56,528 nt of DNA. Origin: Pseudolabrys sp. (GTDB lineage: Bacteria; Pseudomonadota; Alphaproteobacteria; Rhizobiales; Xanthobacteraceae). Location of the stretch: contig JADGGK010000013.1 of the NCBI GenBank assembly GCA_019689975.1, forward strand, positions 1 through 56,528, read 5' to 3'. Shown here one piece after another: positions 39,238 to 48,234 of the stretch (its first letter is position 1; each line of letters starts with the position of its first letter). Both the position numbers and the translations under genes were made by a program. The notes beneath the pieces were generated by a model. That model did no database searches. It had not been told where the DNA came from and worked only from the letters and a program-made list of their open reading frames with translations.

Positions 39238-40833
39238 TCAAACGCCGGCGGCGCCGCCGTCGGCGCGCGGGTCGTGGGCGCCTTCGAGGGTCCCGTCGGC
39301 GTGCAGCACGACCGCCCCGGCATGGCCCATGGTGTCGGAATAGGCTTCCTCCAGAACCGCGACGTCGTGCCCCGCCGACAGCAGCGCATCGACCAGTTTC
39401 TCGTCGAAACGCGACTCGAGCTGCAGCCTGGTGTGGGGCGAGCCCCAGGTGCGGCCGAGCAGCCACCTGGGCGCGTCGAGCGCCTGCTCGAGCGGCTGGC
39501 GGAACAGGACATGGCGCGTGAACACCGCGGCCTGGGTCTGCGGCTGACCGTCGCCGCCCATGCAGCCATAGGCGAAGACGCGACGATCCCTTAGCCGGGC
39601 GAGCGCGGGATTGAGCGTGTGGAACGGCCGCCGACCCGGCGCGAGCGCGTTGAGCGCCGTCGTGTCGAGCGAGAAGCTCGCGCCGCGATTCTGCATGAGG
39701 ATGCCGGTGGTCGGCAGCACGCAGCCCGAACCGAACTCCCAGTAGAGCGATTGGATATAGGAGACGACGAGACCGCTGGCGTCGGCCGCGCCCATCCAGA
39801 CGGTGTCGCCTTGGCGAGGCGGCATCGGCCATCGCGCGGCCCTGCGCCGGTCGATCGTCCGCGCTTCGTCGTCGAGGAAATCCGGCAACAGATACCGTGC
39901 GGGATCGCGCGTCATCCGGTCGGGGTCGGTGACGACCGTATCGCGCACGCGGAAGGCGCGCTTCGCGGCCTCGACGAGCCCATGCACATGCGCGAAGCTT
40001 TCCGCCTGCGCGACGCGCAGCCGCTCGAAAAGCCCGAGGATGATGAGCGATGCCAGCCCCTGCGTCGGCGGCGGCGTGTTGCAGAGCGTGCCGGCCTCGA
40101 TCGTCATCGAGAGCGGGTCGGCCAGCTCGGCACGGCAGCTTTCGAGATCGGCGCGCGTGATCGGACTGCCGATGCGGTCGAGATCGGCCGCAATCTCGCG
40201 TCCGACGTCGCCGCGGTAGAAATCCGCAAGCCCTGCATGGGAAAGCTGCTCGAGCGTGGCGGCAAAGGCGCTCTGCCTGAGCCGCGCTCCCTGCTGCGGC
40301 GGCTTGCCATCGGCGAGGAAGGTGGCGGCAAACCCCGGCAGATCCTTCAGTTCCGGAAGCTTCTCCGCCGTCAGCCGCGCCTGACTGCGCGTCACTCCAT
40401 AGCCGTTGTGCGCGCGACGAATTGCGGCTCCGAGCAGAACGTCGAGCGGCAGCCTGCCGCCCCAGCTCCGCGCCGCCTCCTGCGCGAGGAGCCAGCCCGC
40501 TGCCGCTGCGGGGACGGTGAGCGCCGCGAGCGGCCCGCGCGCCGGGATCTCGTCGCAACCGGCCTCGCGGTAGAACGCGATGGTCGCCCTGCTGCCCGCG
40601 CGGCCCGCCGCCATCAAGGCGCGTATCCTGCCGTGCGGCTCATGAATGAGCCAGAATCCGTCACCGCCGAGGTGGTTCATATGCGGATAGACCACGGCGA
40701 TCGAGGCCGCCATGGCGATCATGGCCTCGATGGCGTTTCCGCCCTCGGCCAGGATCGCGCGGCCATCCTCGAGCGCCGCGGCATGCGGCGCGCACACCAC
40801 GCCGCGCCGGTGGCCTGCAGTATGGAGAGTCAT
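39238..40833 (-). CDS. Gamma-glutamyltransferase family protein
   Basis: The 531-residue protein belongs to the GGT/Ntn-hydrolase family, whose precursor self-cleaves before a Thr to give two subunits. The likely cleavage residue is Thr344 in QGDTVWMGAADASGLVVSYIQSLY, with the family N-terminal GGNAIEAMIAMAASIAVVYPHMNHLGGDGF and the C-terminal GGDGQPQTQAAVFTRHVLF and SPHTRLQLESRFDEKLVDAL. No signal peptide is seen, so it is probably cytoplasmic. This branch may be a cephalosporin-acylase-like or other amidohydrolase. Start ATG at 40833. Confidence 0.88.
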   Translation of the reverse strand: MTLHTAGHRRGVVCAPHAAALEDGRAILAEGGNAIEAMIAMAASIAVVYPHMNHLGGDGFWLIHEPHGRIRALMAAGRAGSRATIAFYREAGCDEIPARGPLAALTVPAAAAGWLLAQEAARSWGGRLPLDVLLGAAIRRAHNGYGVTRSQARLTAEKLPELKDLPGFAATFLADGKPPQQGARLRQSAFAATLEQLSHAGLADFYRGDVGREIAADLDRIGSPITRADLESCRAELADPLSMTIEAGTLCNTPPPTQGLASLIILGLFERLRVAQAESFAHVHGLVEAAKRAFRVRDTVVTDPDRMTRDPARYLLPDFLDDEARTIDRRRAARWPMPPRQGDTVWMGAADASGLVVSYIQSLYWEFGSGCVLPTTGILMQNRGASFSLDTTALNALAPGRRPFHTLNPALARLRDRRVFAYGCMGGDGQPQTQAAVFTRHVLFRQPLEQALDAPRWLLGRTWGSPHTRLQLESRFDEKLVDALLSAGHDVAVLEEAYSDTMGHAGAVVLHADGTLEGAHDPRADGGAAGV

Positions 40834-41001
40834 CTGCCGCGCTCCATCGGACCGCCCCCTGTCACGTGCAGCCTCCTTTATGCCGCGCCGCGACGATGCC
40901 GAAGCCGCCGCGATCGCGCCCACGAGCGCGGCCGGCCGTCCGCGCGCCGCCCCGCGCGGCGCCGCGCCTCCGGCGCTGCGGCAGGCCAGCAGGGGCCGAG
41001 A

Positions 41002-43068
41002 CTAGGCCACAACATCGGCGAGACCGCGCCGGATCAACAGCGCCTCCGGGCTCGGCAGTCGGCCGCGGAACGCGCGATAAGCCTCCTCGGGGTCGCGCAG
41101 ATTGCCGGCGCCGTAGATGAAGCGGCGCAGACGCTCGGCGAGGGCCTGGTTGAATAGGTCGCCCGTTTCCTCGAAGGCCGCGAAGGCGTCGGCGTCGAGC
41201 ACCTCCGCCCATAGGTAGGAGTAATAGCCGGCCGCATAACCCTCGCCGGCGAACAGATGCTGGAAATGCGGCAGGCGGTGGCGCATGACGATCTCCGGCA
41301 ACATCCCGATGCGCGCGAGACCCTCGCGCTCGAAGGCGTCGACGTCGAGCGCGCGCTCCGCCCGCGGTCCGTGCAGCTCGAGGTCGAGCAGCGCACAGGC
41401 GGTGTATTCGACCGTCGCAAACCCCTGTCCCTCGGTCCGCGCCGCCAGCAGTCGGTCGATCAGCGTCTGCGGCATCGGCTCGCCGGTCCGGTAATGGCGC
41501 GCATAGGCGCGCAGGATCTCCGGCGCCTCCAGCCAACGTTCGTAGAGCTGGGACGGCAATTCGACGAAATCGCTCGCGACCGCGGTGCCGGCGAGCAGCG
41601 GATAGGTCACGTTCGACAGCAGACCGTGCAGCGCGTGACCGAACTCGTGAAACAGCGTGCGGGCGTCTTCGAAGGAAAGCAGGGCAGGCTCGCCCTCGGC
41701 CGGCCTGGAAAAATTGCAGATGTTGAGGATGATCGGCCTGACGTCGCCGGCCAGCCGCTCCTGGTTGCGCAGCGCCGCCATCCACGCGCCCGAATGTTTC
41801 GAGGGTCGAGCAAAATAATCGCCGATGAACAACCCGACTGCGGCACCCCCTGCCTCCTTAACCTCCCATGCGCGCGCATCAGGGTGGTAGAGGGGCACGG
41901 CCACGGGGGTGAAGGTGAGGCCGAACAGGCGCCGCGCCGTCTCGAACGCGGCAGCGATCATCCGATCGAGCTGGAAATATGGCTTGACGGCGGCCTCGTC
42001 CAGGTCGAAGGCCGCCCGGCGCCGTTTTTCCGCATAATAGCGCCAATCGTGCGGTGCGAGCGCGAAGTTGCCGCCCTCTTCGGCGACCAGCGCCTGCAGC
42101 GCGTCGCGTTCGGCGAGCGCCTTGGCGCGCGCGCGAGTCCAGACTTCCTCGAGCAGCCTGCGCGCCGCTTCCGGCGTCTTGGCCATGCGGTCGGCGAGGC
42201 AATAGTCGGCGAAGCTCGCATAGCCGAGCAGACTTGCGCGTTCGGCCCGCAACGCGACCATTTCCGCAATCAACGCGCGGTTATCGGTTGCGCCGCCGCT
42301 CTCGCCGCGTCTGATCCAGGCCTGGAACACCTTTTCCCGCAAGTCGCGCCGGGACGAGAATTGCAGGAAGCTCTCGACCGCGGAGCGCGCCAGCGTGATC
42401 GCATATTTGCCGGCATGACCGCGCGCTTCGGCCGCGGCGCGCGCCGCGGTCCGGACGAAATCCGGCAGCCCGTCGAGGTCGTCCTCCTCGAGGATCAGGG
42501 CAAAGGCCCGCTCGTCCGCGAGCACGTTCTGGCCGAACCGGGTGGCGAGGCTCGCCAGCCTTTCATTGATTGCCGCAAGGCGCCGCGTCTTGGCCTCGTC
42601 GAGCCCCGCCCCGGCGCGGACGAAGCGCGAATGGTAGCGCTCAAGCACGCGCGCCTGCTCCGCGTCCAGTCCGAGCGACTCGCGTCGCCGGTAGAGCTCG
42701 GCGACGCGCGCATAGAGCGGCCGGTTCAGGTACACGGCATCATTGTGGCGCGCGAGCAGCGGCGCCACCTCCCGTTCGACGGCCTCGATCGCGTCGTCGG
42801 TATGGGCGCCGGCCAGCACGAAGAAGAGGTTTTCCAGCCGCCTGAGGTCGCGGCCGCTGCGCTCCAACGCGGCGATGGTGTTGTCGAAACTGGGCGGGGC
42901 TGGATCGGCGGCAATGGCTTCGATCTCGGCGCGATGCGCGGCCAGCGCCACGTCGAAGGCGGGGCGGAAATGCGCCGGTTTGACGGCATCGAAAGGCGGC
43001 AGCCCATAAGGACCGGTCCAGGCGGAAAGCAGCGGGTTGTCCGAATGAGGGCGTCTCGGTGCGTCCAT
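41002..43068 (-). CDS. M3 family oligopeptidase (OpdA/Dcp-like)
   Basis: The 688-residue zinc metallopeptidase degrades peptides in the cytoplasm. The HEFGH zinc site is at 474-478, followed by ALHGLLSNVTYPLLAGTAVASDFVELPSQLYERW, which supplies the third ligand, and a C-terminal helical part with GYAAGYYSYLWAEVLDADAFAAF. Length and order match PrlC/Dcp-type peptidases. The ATG at 43068 begins MDAPRRPHSDNPLL; the preceding in-frame 199 codons are not family-like and run through the divergent gene. It is divergent from the small membrane protein at 43193. Confidence 0.95.
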   Translation of the reverse strand: MDAPRRPHSDNPLLSAWTGPYGLPPFDAVKPAHFRPAFDVALAAHRAEIEAIAADPAPPSFDNTIAALERSGRDLRRLENLFFVLAGAHTDDAIEAVEREVAPLLARHNDAVYLNRPLYARVAELYRRRESLGLDAEQARVLERYHSRFVRAGAGLDEAKTRRLAAINERLASLATRFGQNVLADERAFALILEEDDLDGLPDFVRTAARAAAEARGHAGKYAITLARSAVESFLQFSSRRDLREKVFQAWIRRGESGGATDNRALIAEMVALRAERASLLGYASFADYCLADRMAKTPEAARRLLEEVWTRARAKALAERDALQALVAEEGGNFALAPHDWRYYAEKRRRAAFDLDEAAVKPYFQLDRMIAAAFETARRLFGLTFTPVAVPLYHPDARAWEVKEAGGAAVGLFIGDYFARPSKHSGAWMAALRNQERLAGDVRPIILNICNFSRPAEGEPALLSFEDARTLFHEFGHALHGLLSNVTYPLLAGTAVASDFVELPSQLYERWLEAPEILRAYARHYRTGEPMPQTLIDRLLAARTEGQGFATVEYTACALLDLELHGPRAERALDVDAFEREGLARIGMLPEIVMRHRLPHFQHLFAGEGYAAGYYSYLWAEVLDADAFAAFEETGDLFNQALAERLRRFIYGAGNLRDPEEAYRAFRGRLPSPEALLIRRGLADVVA

Positions 43069-43192
43069 GGCCGCGTATCTACCCGCGGACGCGCGGCTTG
43101 GCGAGCCGCTTGGTCCTCTATTCCGCCGCGCGACGGACTTGCCTGCTGGAGCGGATTGGGCTTGAGTGGCCGCATCGGACAGGAAACCCCGC

Positions 43193-43432
43193 ATGGCCGG
43201 CCGCCGCATCGTCTGGCAGAACGTCCTCACCGTCGTCAGCGCCGCGATTCTGATCGGCGCCGAGGTATTCGGCGCCGCCTTTGCCGGCTCCTGGGCGATC
43301 GCCACCTTGTTCGATCTCGGCACCATCGGCGCCCGCGCGCTCGACATCGTGCTCATGCTCTGCGGCGTCGCGATCATGGCGCAGTTCATCCGTTCCGCGC
43401 ACCTGATCGAGCCGTTCACCGCGCGCCGGTGA
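43193..43432 (+). CDS. Small integral membrane protein, hypothetical
   Basis: The 79-residue protein has two hydrophobic helices (VWQNVLTVVSAAILIGAEVFGAAFAGSWAIATLF and ALDIVLMLCGVAIMAQFIRSA) separated by a short loop. No known motif is visible. The ATG at 43193 follows caggaaa; a GTG at 43166 would add nine residues. It is divergent from the M3 peptidase and lies upstream of the ornithine decarboxylase leader. Confidence 0.6.
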   Translation: MAGRRIVWQNVLTVVSAAILIGAEVFGAAFAGSWAIATLFDLGTIGARALDIVLMLCGVAIMAQFIRSAHLIEPFTARR

Positions 43433-43495
43433 GGACGCGCACGGGCGGCCACAAAAAAAGTTAAGGAAGTTTTCGCGCGCGGCGAATTTTCTCTC

Positions 43496-43523
43496 TTGCA
43501 TCGCGCGAAAAATTTGTTATGTC
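43496..43523 (+). promoter_or_regulatory. Possible promoter of the ornithine decarboxylase leader
   Basis: TTGCAT (43496-43501) and TATGTC (43518-43523) are 16 bases apart in an AT-rich patch that interrupts the GC-rich surroundings. The spacing is slightly short. Transcription would begin near 43530 and produce a leader of about 400 bases. Confidence 0.4.
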
Positions 43524-43549
43524 GGCTATTGCCCAATTTCGCACGTGCC

Positions 43550-43921
43550 TGTGGCCGTGTGTCGGTCGGTAGGTAGCGGGACAAGAGGCCCGCCAGCCGC
43601 CTGGAGAGAGACGCTAGATCCTCTTCAAGAGATCTGACCGGCAGCTGGAGGCGAAACCAGCACACCCTGCTCTCAGCAGGGGACGCGGCTTAAAGCAACG
43701 ACGATCGGGCTTCCTTGGTCTCTGCCGGCCTCCACCACCGGCGCGGGTCACCGAAGAGGCTTGTTCATCTTGCCAGCAGTGCGGCGGGGTCTCCCCTCCA
43801 AGCCAAGGCAGCTATTGCGGTGTAAGAGTTGACGGGCTCAGTGCGTCCCCATCGCGCACCGCTCTCCAGCTCCTAAACCGCGGCAAGCGGACGGCTCAAC
43901 TCCGTCCCTTCGAGCTGGAGA
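43550..43921 (+). promoter_or_regulatory. speF-type leader RNA upstream of ornithine decarboxylase
   Basis: A long non-coding leader precedes ornithine decarboxylase, the position of the alphaproteobacterial speF RNA motif. It contains several stable hairpins: agatcctc/gagatct (43616-43635), ccctgct/agcaggg (43665-43681) and acgg/ccgt near 43892-43905. The anti-Shine-Dalgarno ctccagctc (43864-43872) is perfectly complementary to gagctggag (43912-43920), which contains the ribosome site. An identical agctggag copy at 43643-43650 can compete for the same anti-Shine-Dalgarno strand. This suggests a translation switch, possibly responding to polyamines or ornithine. Confidence 0.7.
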
Positions 43922-43929
43922 ATGCGCCA

Positions 43930-45060
43930 ATGACCGAGCGCATCCGCGAATTCCTCCGCAAGCGGCGCGAGGACGGCCCCTGCCTCGTGGTCGATCTCGA
44001 CGTCGTGCGCGACAACTACAATGCCTTTGCCAAGGCGCTGCCCGACACGCGAATCTTCTATGCCGTGAAGGCGAACCCGGCGCCCGAGGTGCTTTCGCTC
44101 CTCACCCGACTCGGTTCCTGCTTCGATACGGCCTCGGTGCCGGAGATCGAAATGGTGCTCGCCGCCGGGGCCACGCCTGACCGCATATCCTACGGCAATA
44201 CCATCAAAAAGGAGCGCGACATCGCCCGCGCCTATGCCCTGGGCGTGCGGCTCTACGCGGTCGACTGCAAGGCCGAGGTCGACAAGATCGCGCGCGCGGC
44301 GCCGGGCTCCAAAGTGTTCTGCCGCATCCTGTCGGATTGCGTGGGAGCGGAATGGCCGTTGTCGCGCAAGTTCGGCTGCGAGCCCGCCATGGCGGTCGAG
44401 GTGCTCGAGCATGCCCTCAAGTCCGGACTCGAGCCCGTCGGCGTGTCGTTCCATGTCGGTTCGCAGCAGCGCAACCAGCATGCATGGGACCGCGCGCTCG
44501 CCTCGGCCGCCGCGGTGTTCCGTGACTGCAGCGAGCGGGGAATCAACCTCACCATGGTCAATCTCGGCGGCGGCTTCCCGACCCGCTACGTCAAGAACGT
44601 GCCCTCGGTGAAATCCTACGGCACCGCGATCTTTCGCGCGCTGCGCAAGCATTTCGGCAATCGCATCCCGGAGACGATCATCGAACCCGGCCGCGGCATG
44701 GTCGGCAACGCCGGGGTGATCGAGGCGGAGGTCGTCCTCGTTTCCAAGAAGAGCGAGGAGGACGACGTGCGCTGGGTCTATCTCGACATCGGCAAGTTCG
44801 GCGGCCTCGCCGAAACGGCCGACGAGATGATCCGGTACCCGATCTACACGGCGCGCGACGCCGACGAGAAGGCGCCCTGCGTGATCGCGGGACCCACCTG
44901 CGATTCGGTCGACATCCTCTACGAAAAGCAGCCCTATGCGCTGCCGATAACGCTCGAGATCGGGGACAAGGTGCTGATCGGCGGCACCGGCGCCTACACC
45001 GCGACCTACGCGTCGGTGGCCTTCAACGGCTTTCCACCCCTGAAGACCTACCACATCTGA
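43930..45060 (+). CDS. Ornithine decarboxylase (type III PLP fold, alanine-racemase-like)
   Basis: The 376-residue enzyme decarboxylates ornithine to putrescine. PLP binds Lys47 in FYAVKANP, Gly-rich phosphate loop residues lie in MVNLGGGFPTRY, and the cross-dimer catalytic Cys324 is in GPTCDSVD. Other family segments are ISYGNTIK and SFHVGSQ. It has the size of alphaproteobacterial eukaryotic-type ODC, with possible side activity on lysine. The ATG at 43930 follows ggag (43917-43920) at 9 bases, the site that the leader can sequester. Homospermidine synthase follows 360 bases downstream. Confidence 0.93.
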   Translation: MTERIREFLRKRREDGPCLVVDLDVVRDNYNAFAKALPDTRIFYAVKANPAPEVLSLLTRLGSCFDTASVPEIEMVLAAGATPDRISYGNTIKKERDIARAYALGVRLYAVDCKAEVDKIARAAPGSKVFCRILSDCVGAEWPLSRKFGCEPAMAVEVLEHALKSGLEPVGVSFHVGSQQRNQHAWDRALASAAAVFRDCSERGINLTMVNLGGGFPTRYVKNVPSVKSYGTAIFRALRKHFGNRIPETIIEPGRGMVGNAGVIEAEVVLVSKKSEEDDVRWVYLDIGKFGGLAETADEMIRYPIYTARDADEKAPCVIAGPTCDSVDILYEKQPYALPITLEIGDKVLIGGTGAYTATYASVAFNGFPPLKTYHI

Positions 45061-45420
45061 CCGCGCCGAGGCGGCAAGCGGGGCATATTTCCGCATGCCG
45101 CCCGCGGCGTCTTGCCCCCGACCGGTGCGCTCTTAGGCGCGCGAACGCAGCCGCCGCCCCGCAAACCTGGCGCCCGGCGCCAATGGCCATCTCCGCGCCG
45201 GCTGGCCTTGCCGGTCCGGCACGGGAGCGAAACGGCACCCGCGTGCCGGTCGCGACGCGTCCGACCGGCACCGCCGAGCGATGATCGCCGACCGCCCGCG
45301 GGGCGGACAATGCGGCAAACCGGACAAAATCTCGTGGAAGCCGCCCGGGATCGTGCGCCTTGCTGCTTTCGTTTGCGGACGGCGGCGGATATCACCGGGC
45401 GTCGACGGGAGCGCGAGGCG
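45061..45420. other. Intergenic region between ornithine decarboxylase and homospermidine synthase
   Basis: The 360-base gap opens with a symmetric hairpin (separate entry). The remainder is GC-rich and has an open frame joined to homospermidine synthase, but its composition (Arg/Pro-rich) is not protein-like. The promoter of the downstream gene is probably here but was not recognised. Confidence 0.4.
45071..45101 (+). terminator. Hairpin after ornithine decarboxylase
   Basis: gcggca (45071-45076) and gcgg (45078-45081) pair with ccgc (45091-45094) and tgccgc (45096-45101), with an A-A mismatch between the two helices and loop ggcatattt. It begins 10 bases after the stop. Only weak T content follows, so termination is possible but not assured. 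Confidence 0.45.
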
Positions 45421-46851
45421 ATGCAGGATTGGCCAATCCACGGACATATCGACGGACCGATCGTCATGATCGGGTTCGGCTCCGTCGGCAAGGGCACTTT
45501 GCCGCTGATCGAGCGTCACTTCACTTACGACAAATCGCGCTTCGTGGTCATCGACCCCGAGGACAAGGACCGGCATCTCCTCGACGAGCGCGGCATCCGT
45601 TTCATCCACGAGGCCGTCACCCGTGCGAACTACCGCGCCCTGCTCACGCCCTTGCTCACCGCCGGCGGGGGACGCGGATTTTGCGTCAATCTTTCGGTCG
45701 ACACGTCCTCGCTCGACCTCATGGAGCTGTGCCGCGACCTTGGTGCGCTTTATATCGATACCGTCGTCGAACCCTGGCCAGGGTTCTATTTCGATTCCCG
45801 ACTCGGGCCGGCGGCGCGCTCGAATTACGCCTTGCGCGAGACCATTCTCGCCGCGCGCCGCAAACGGCCGGGCGGCACCACCGCGGTGAGCTGCTGCGGG
45901 GCCAATCCGGGAATGGTGTCCTGGTTCGTCAAGCAGGCGCTGATCAACATCGCCTCCGACCTCGGTCTTAGGATCGACGAACCGAAGACGCGCGAGGAGT
46001 GGGCCCGCCTGGCCATGCGGCTCAACATCAAGGGCATTCACATCGCCGAGCGCGACACGCAGCGTGCCAAATATCCGAAGCCGATAGAGACCTTCGTCAA
46101 CACCTGGTCGGTCGAAGGCTTCCTCGCCGAGGGCCTGCAGCCGGCCGAGCTCGGCTGGGGCACGCATGAAAAATGGATGCCGAAGAACGCGCGCACGCAC
46201 AGAACGGGCTGCAAGGCCGCGATCTATCTGACGCAGCCGGGGGCCAATACGCGGGTGCGATCGTGGACGCCAACCGCCAAGGCGCAGTACGGCTTCCTCG
46301 TGACGCATAACGAATCGATCTCGATCGCCGATTACTTCACGCTGCGCGAGGGCCGGCGCGTGGTGTACAGGCCGACCTGCCATTACGCCTATCACCCGTG
46401 CAACGACGCCGTGCTGTCGCTGCACGAGCTGTTCGGGCAGGCCTGCAAGCGGCAGCCCTTCATGCATATCCTGGACGAAAACGAGATCGCCGACGGCATC
46501 GACGAGCTCGGCGTCCTGCTCTACGGGCATAAAAAGAACGCCTACTGGTACGGTTCGCAGCTCTCGATCGAGGAGACCCGCAGCATCGCGCCCTACCAGA
46601 ATGCGACCGGCCTGCAGGTGAGCTCGGCCGTGCTCGCCGGCATGGTCTGGGCGCTGGAAAATCCCGAGGCCGGGATCGTGGAGGCGGACGAGATGGATTA
46701 TAAGCGGTGCCTCGCGGTGCAGAGGCCCTATCTCGGCCCGGTCATCGGCCAATATACCGACTGGACGCCGATCACCGACCGACCGGGCTTGTTCCCGGAA
46801 GACATCGACACAAGCGACCCCTGGCAGTTCAAGAACGTGCTCGTGCGCTGA
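45421..46851 (+). CDS. hss: Homospermidine synthase
   Basis: The 476-residue NAD-dependent enzyme converts putrescine to sym-homospermidine, the typical polyamine of many alphaproteobacteria. The N-terminal cofactor motif is PIVMIGFGSVGKGTLPLI. The conserved VSCCGANPGMVSWFVKQALINIA and IKGIHIAERDTQRAKYPK segments and the total length agree with the Blastochloris viridis enzyme. The start ATG at 45421 gives exactly that length; further upstream codons do not. Together with the preceding ornithine decarboxylase it forms a complete ornithine-to-homospermidine route. Confidence 0.96.
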   Translation: MQDWPIHGHIDGPIVMIGFGSVGKGTLPLIERHFTYDKSRFVVIDPEDKDRHLLDERGIRFIHEAVTRANYRALLTPLLTAGGGRGFCVNLSVDTSSLDLMELCRDLGALYIDTVVEPWPGFYFDSRLGPAARSNYALRETILAARRKRPGGTTAVSCCGANPGMVSWFVKQALINIASDLGLRIDEPKTREEWARLAMRLNIKGIHIAERDTQRAKYPKPIETFVNTWSVEGFLAEGLQPAELGWGTHEKWMPKNARTHRTGCKAAIYLTQPGANTRVRSWTPTAKAQYGFLVTHNESISIADYFTLREGRRVVYRPTCHYAYHPCNDAVLSLHELFGQACKRQPFMHILDENEIADGIDELGVLLYGHKKNAYWYGSQLSIEETRSIAPYQNATGLQVSSAVLAGMVWALENPEAGIVEADEMDYKRCLAVQRPYLGPVIGQYTDWTPITDRPGLFPEDIDTSDPWQFKNVLVR

Positions 46852-46857
46852 CGCGGC

Positions 46858-48234
46858 TCAGCGCGGTTCGGGCGTCTTCTCCTCGGGTTTCTTCGGTTTC
46901 GCCGGCGGCGGTGCATGCGGGCCGGCCTGCGGTTGCGGCTGAGGAGCATGGGGCGGCTGCACGACCCGTTGCTGGGGCGGCGGCTGGTGCTGCGGCGGTT
47001 GGACATGCGGCGGCTGCGGTTGGACTCGCTGCTGCGGTTGCGGCGGCGGCTGGACATGCGGCTGCGGCTGGGCATGGGGCGGCTGCACGACCCCTTGCTG
47101 CGCCGGCGGCTGGTGCTGCGGTTGGACATGCGGCGGCTGCGGCTGGACTCGCTGTTGCGGCTGCGGCGGCGGCTGGACATGCGGCTGCGGCACCTGCGAT
47201 GGCTGCTGCGGCTGAAGATGCGGCTGCGGCGGCTGCGGTTGAACGCGCTGTTGCGGTTGCGGTTGAACTTGTGGCCCCGGCTGCGGTTGCGCTTGCGGAA
47301 CGGATGCCCCTCCGGGTTGCACGCTGCTTCCCTGCGCGGCGCGCGGCGGGCGCGGGCCGAGCCGGCCGGGTTCTCTCTTGTTGAGCGGCTGCGGCGGAGG
47401 AACAGCATTCGCGGGCTGGATGACGACATTCGTGCGCCGCACCTCGACGGGCGCGATGCGTCGTGCGGCCCCGCGCTCGCGCAGGTCCTCGCGGCGAACG
47501 GTGACCGCGCCCTGCACGTTCGCGGTCCCGCTCAGCACGCGCGGGCGCACCTCATAGGCATGCAGCGTCACGTGTGCGCGCGCGGCGATGAAGCCGGGGG
47601 CAAGACCCGGATTGACCCAGATGCGCCGGTCGCGGATGTGCACCGGGCGGTTGACGACACGGGTCGAGCGCAGCAGCACGACATACCGCTCCGGCGGCAC
47701 GAAATAGACGCGCACGCGCGGCTCCGCGATGTAGCGCATCGGCACGAACACCCAATAATCGGGCTGGTCGTCATAGACGTCGAGCAGGTCATCGGGCGGC
47801 AGGGGCGCCCACCCTATTTCATCGCCGCCATAGCGCCAGTCGACCCAGGCGGGCGCCCATTCGTCGCCCGGCACCCAGAACCAGCCGATGCGACGATCGA
47901 AGGCCCAGCGACCATAGTGATAGACGATCCACCCCCACTCATCCTCGCTCTCGTCGGAAATCCAGTACCAGCCCCAATCATCCGTATAGACCCAATGGCC
48001 GTATGCATAGGGACGCCATCCCGGCGGCACGGCATCCGGCACCCAGACCTCGCCATAGGGTGCGCGCACGATCCAATGGCCGTAGGCGGCGAGCGCGTCG
48101 TGGAATTCCTCCGTCACCTGCGCTTTTGCCGGCGCCACGGCGATCGTCACGAGCGGAGCGGACAGGCCCGCATAGACAAGCGTCAAAGCGACAAGGCCGC
48201 TACGCACGACGTGCCGGACGAAAAAATCGAACAT
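46858..48234 (-). CDS. DUF6600-type exported protein with Pro/Gln-rich tail
   Basis: The 458-residue protein has a signal peptide (ALTLVYAGLSAPLVTIAVAPAKAQ). Its conserved domain (about 40-250) is rich in Trp and Tyr (GHWVYTDDWGWYWISDESEDEWGW, WAFDRRIGWFWVPGDEWAPAWVDWRYGGDEIGWAPLPPDD), matching the DUF6600/YXWGXW-type surface proteins of proteobacteria. The last 150 residues are Pro/Gln/His repeats (PHVQPPPQPQQRVQPQPP). Role unknown; cell-envelope location is likely. The ATG at 48234 is preceded by aggaac. Its stop lies six bases from the end of homospermidine synthase. Confidence 0.8.
   Translation of the reverse strand: MFDFFVRHVVRSGLVALTLVYAGLSAPLVTIAVAPAKAQVTEEFHDALAAYGHWIVRAPYGEVWVPDAVPPGWRPYAYGHWVYTDDWGWYWISDESEDEWGWIVYHYGRWAFDRRIGWFWVPGDEWAPAWVDWRYGGDEIGWAPLPPDDLLDVYDDQPDYWVFVPMRYIAEPRVRVYFVPPERYVVLLRSTRVVNRPVHIRDRRIWVNPGLAPGFIAARAHVTLHAYEVRPRVLSGTANVQGAVTVRREDLRERGAARRIAPVEVRRTNVVIQPANAVPPPQPLNKREPGRLGPRPPRAAQGSSVQPGGASVPQAQPQPGPQVQPQPQQRVQPQPPQPHLQPQQPSQVPQPHVQPPPQPQQRVQPQPPHVQPQHQPPAQQGVVQPPHAQPQPHVQPPPQPQQRVQPQPPHVQPPQHQPPPQQRVVQPPHAPQPQPQAGPHAPPPAKPKKPEEKTPEPR
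46950..47198 (-). repeat. Tandem repeat of 126 and 123 bases in the DUF6600 gene
   Basis: Two units, 46950-47075 and 47076-47198, are nearly identical and encode about 42 and 41 residues each. Each begins with ggggcggctgcacgacc on the plus strand. The unit difference is one missing codon. The repeat keeps the reading frame and codes for the Pro/Gln/His-rich segment. Confidence 0.8.

Noticed and set aside
38510-40558. 682-codon frame joining the DUF1007 gene with sequence opposite or within the GGT gene
   Set aside because: Only the last 212 codons are family-like with a signal peptide; the rest is another reading frame of the GGT-family gene.
41002-43665. N-terminal extension of the M3 peptidase to 887 residues
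   Set aside because: The extension runs over the divergent small membrane protein gene and has no family similarity.
45112-45420. N-terminal extension of homospermidine synthase
   Set aside because: The extra 103 residues are Arg/Pro-rich; the ATG at 45421 matches the family length.
46950-47198. Direct repeats considered as a possible CRISPR array
   Set aside because: Units are contiguous, in frame and code for a Pro/Gln-rich segment; there are no spacers.
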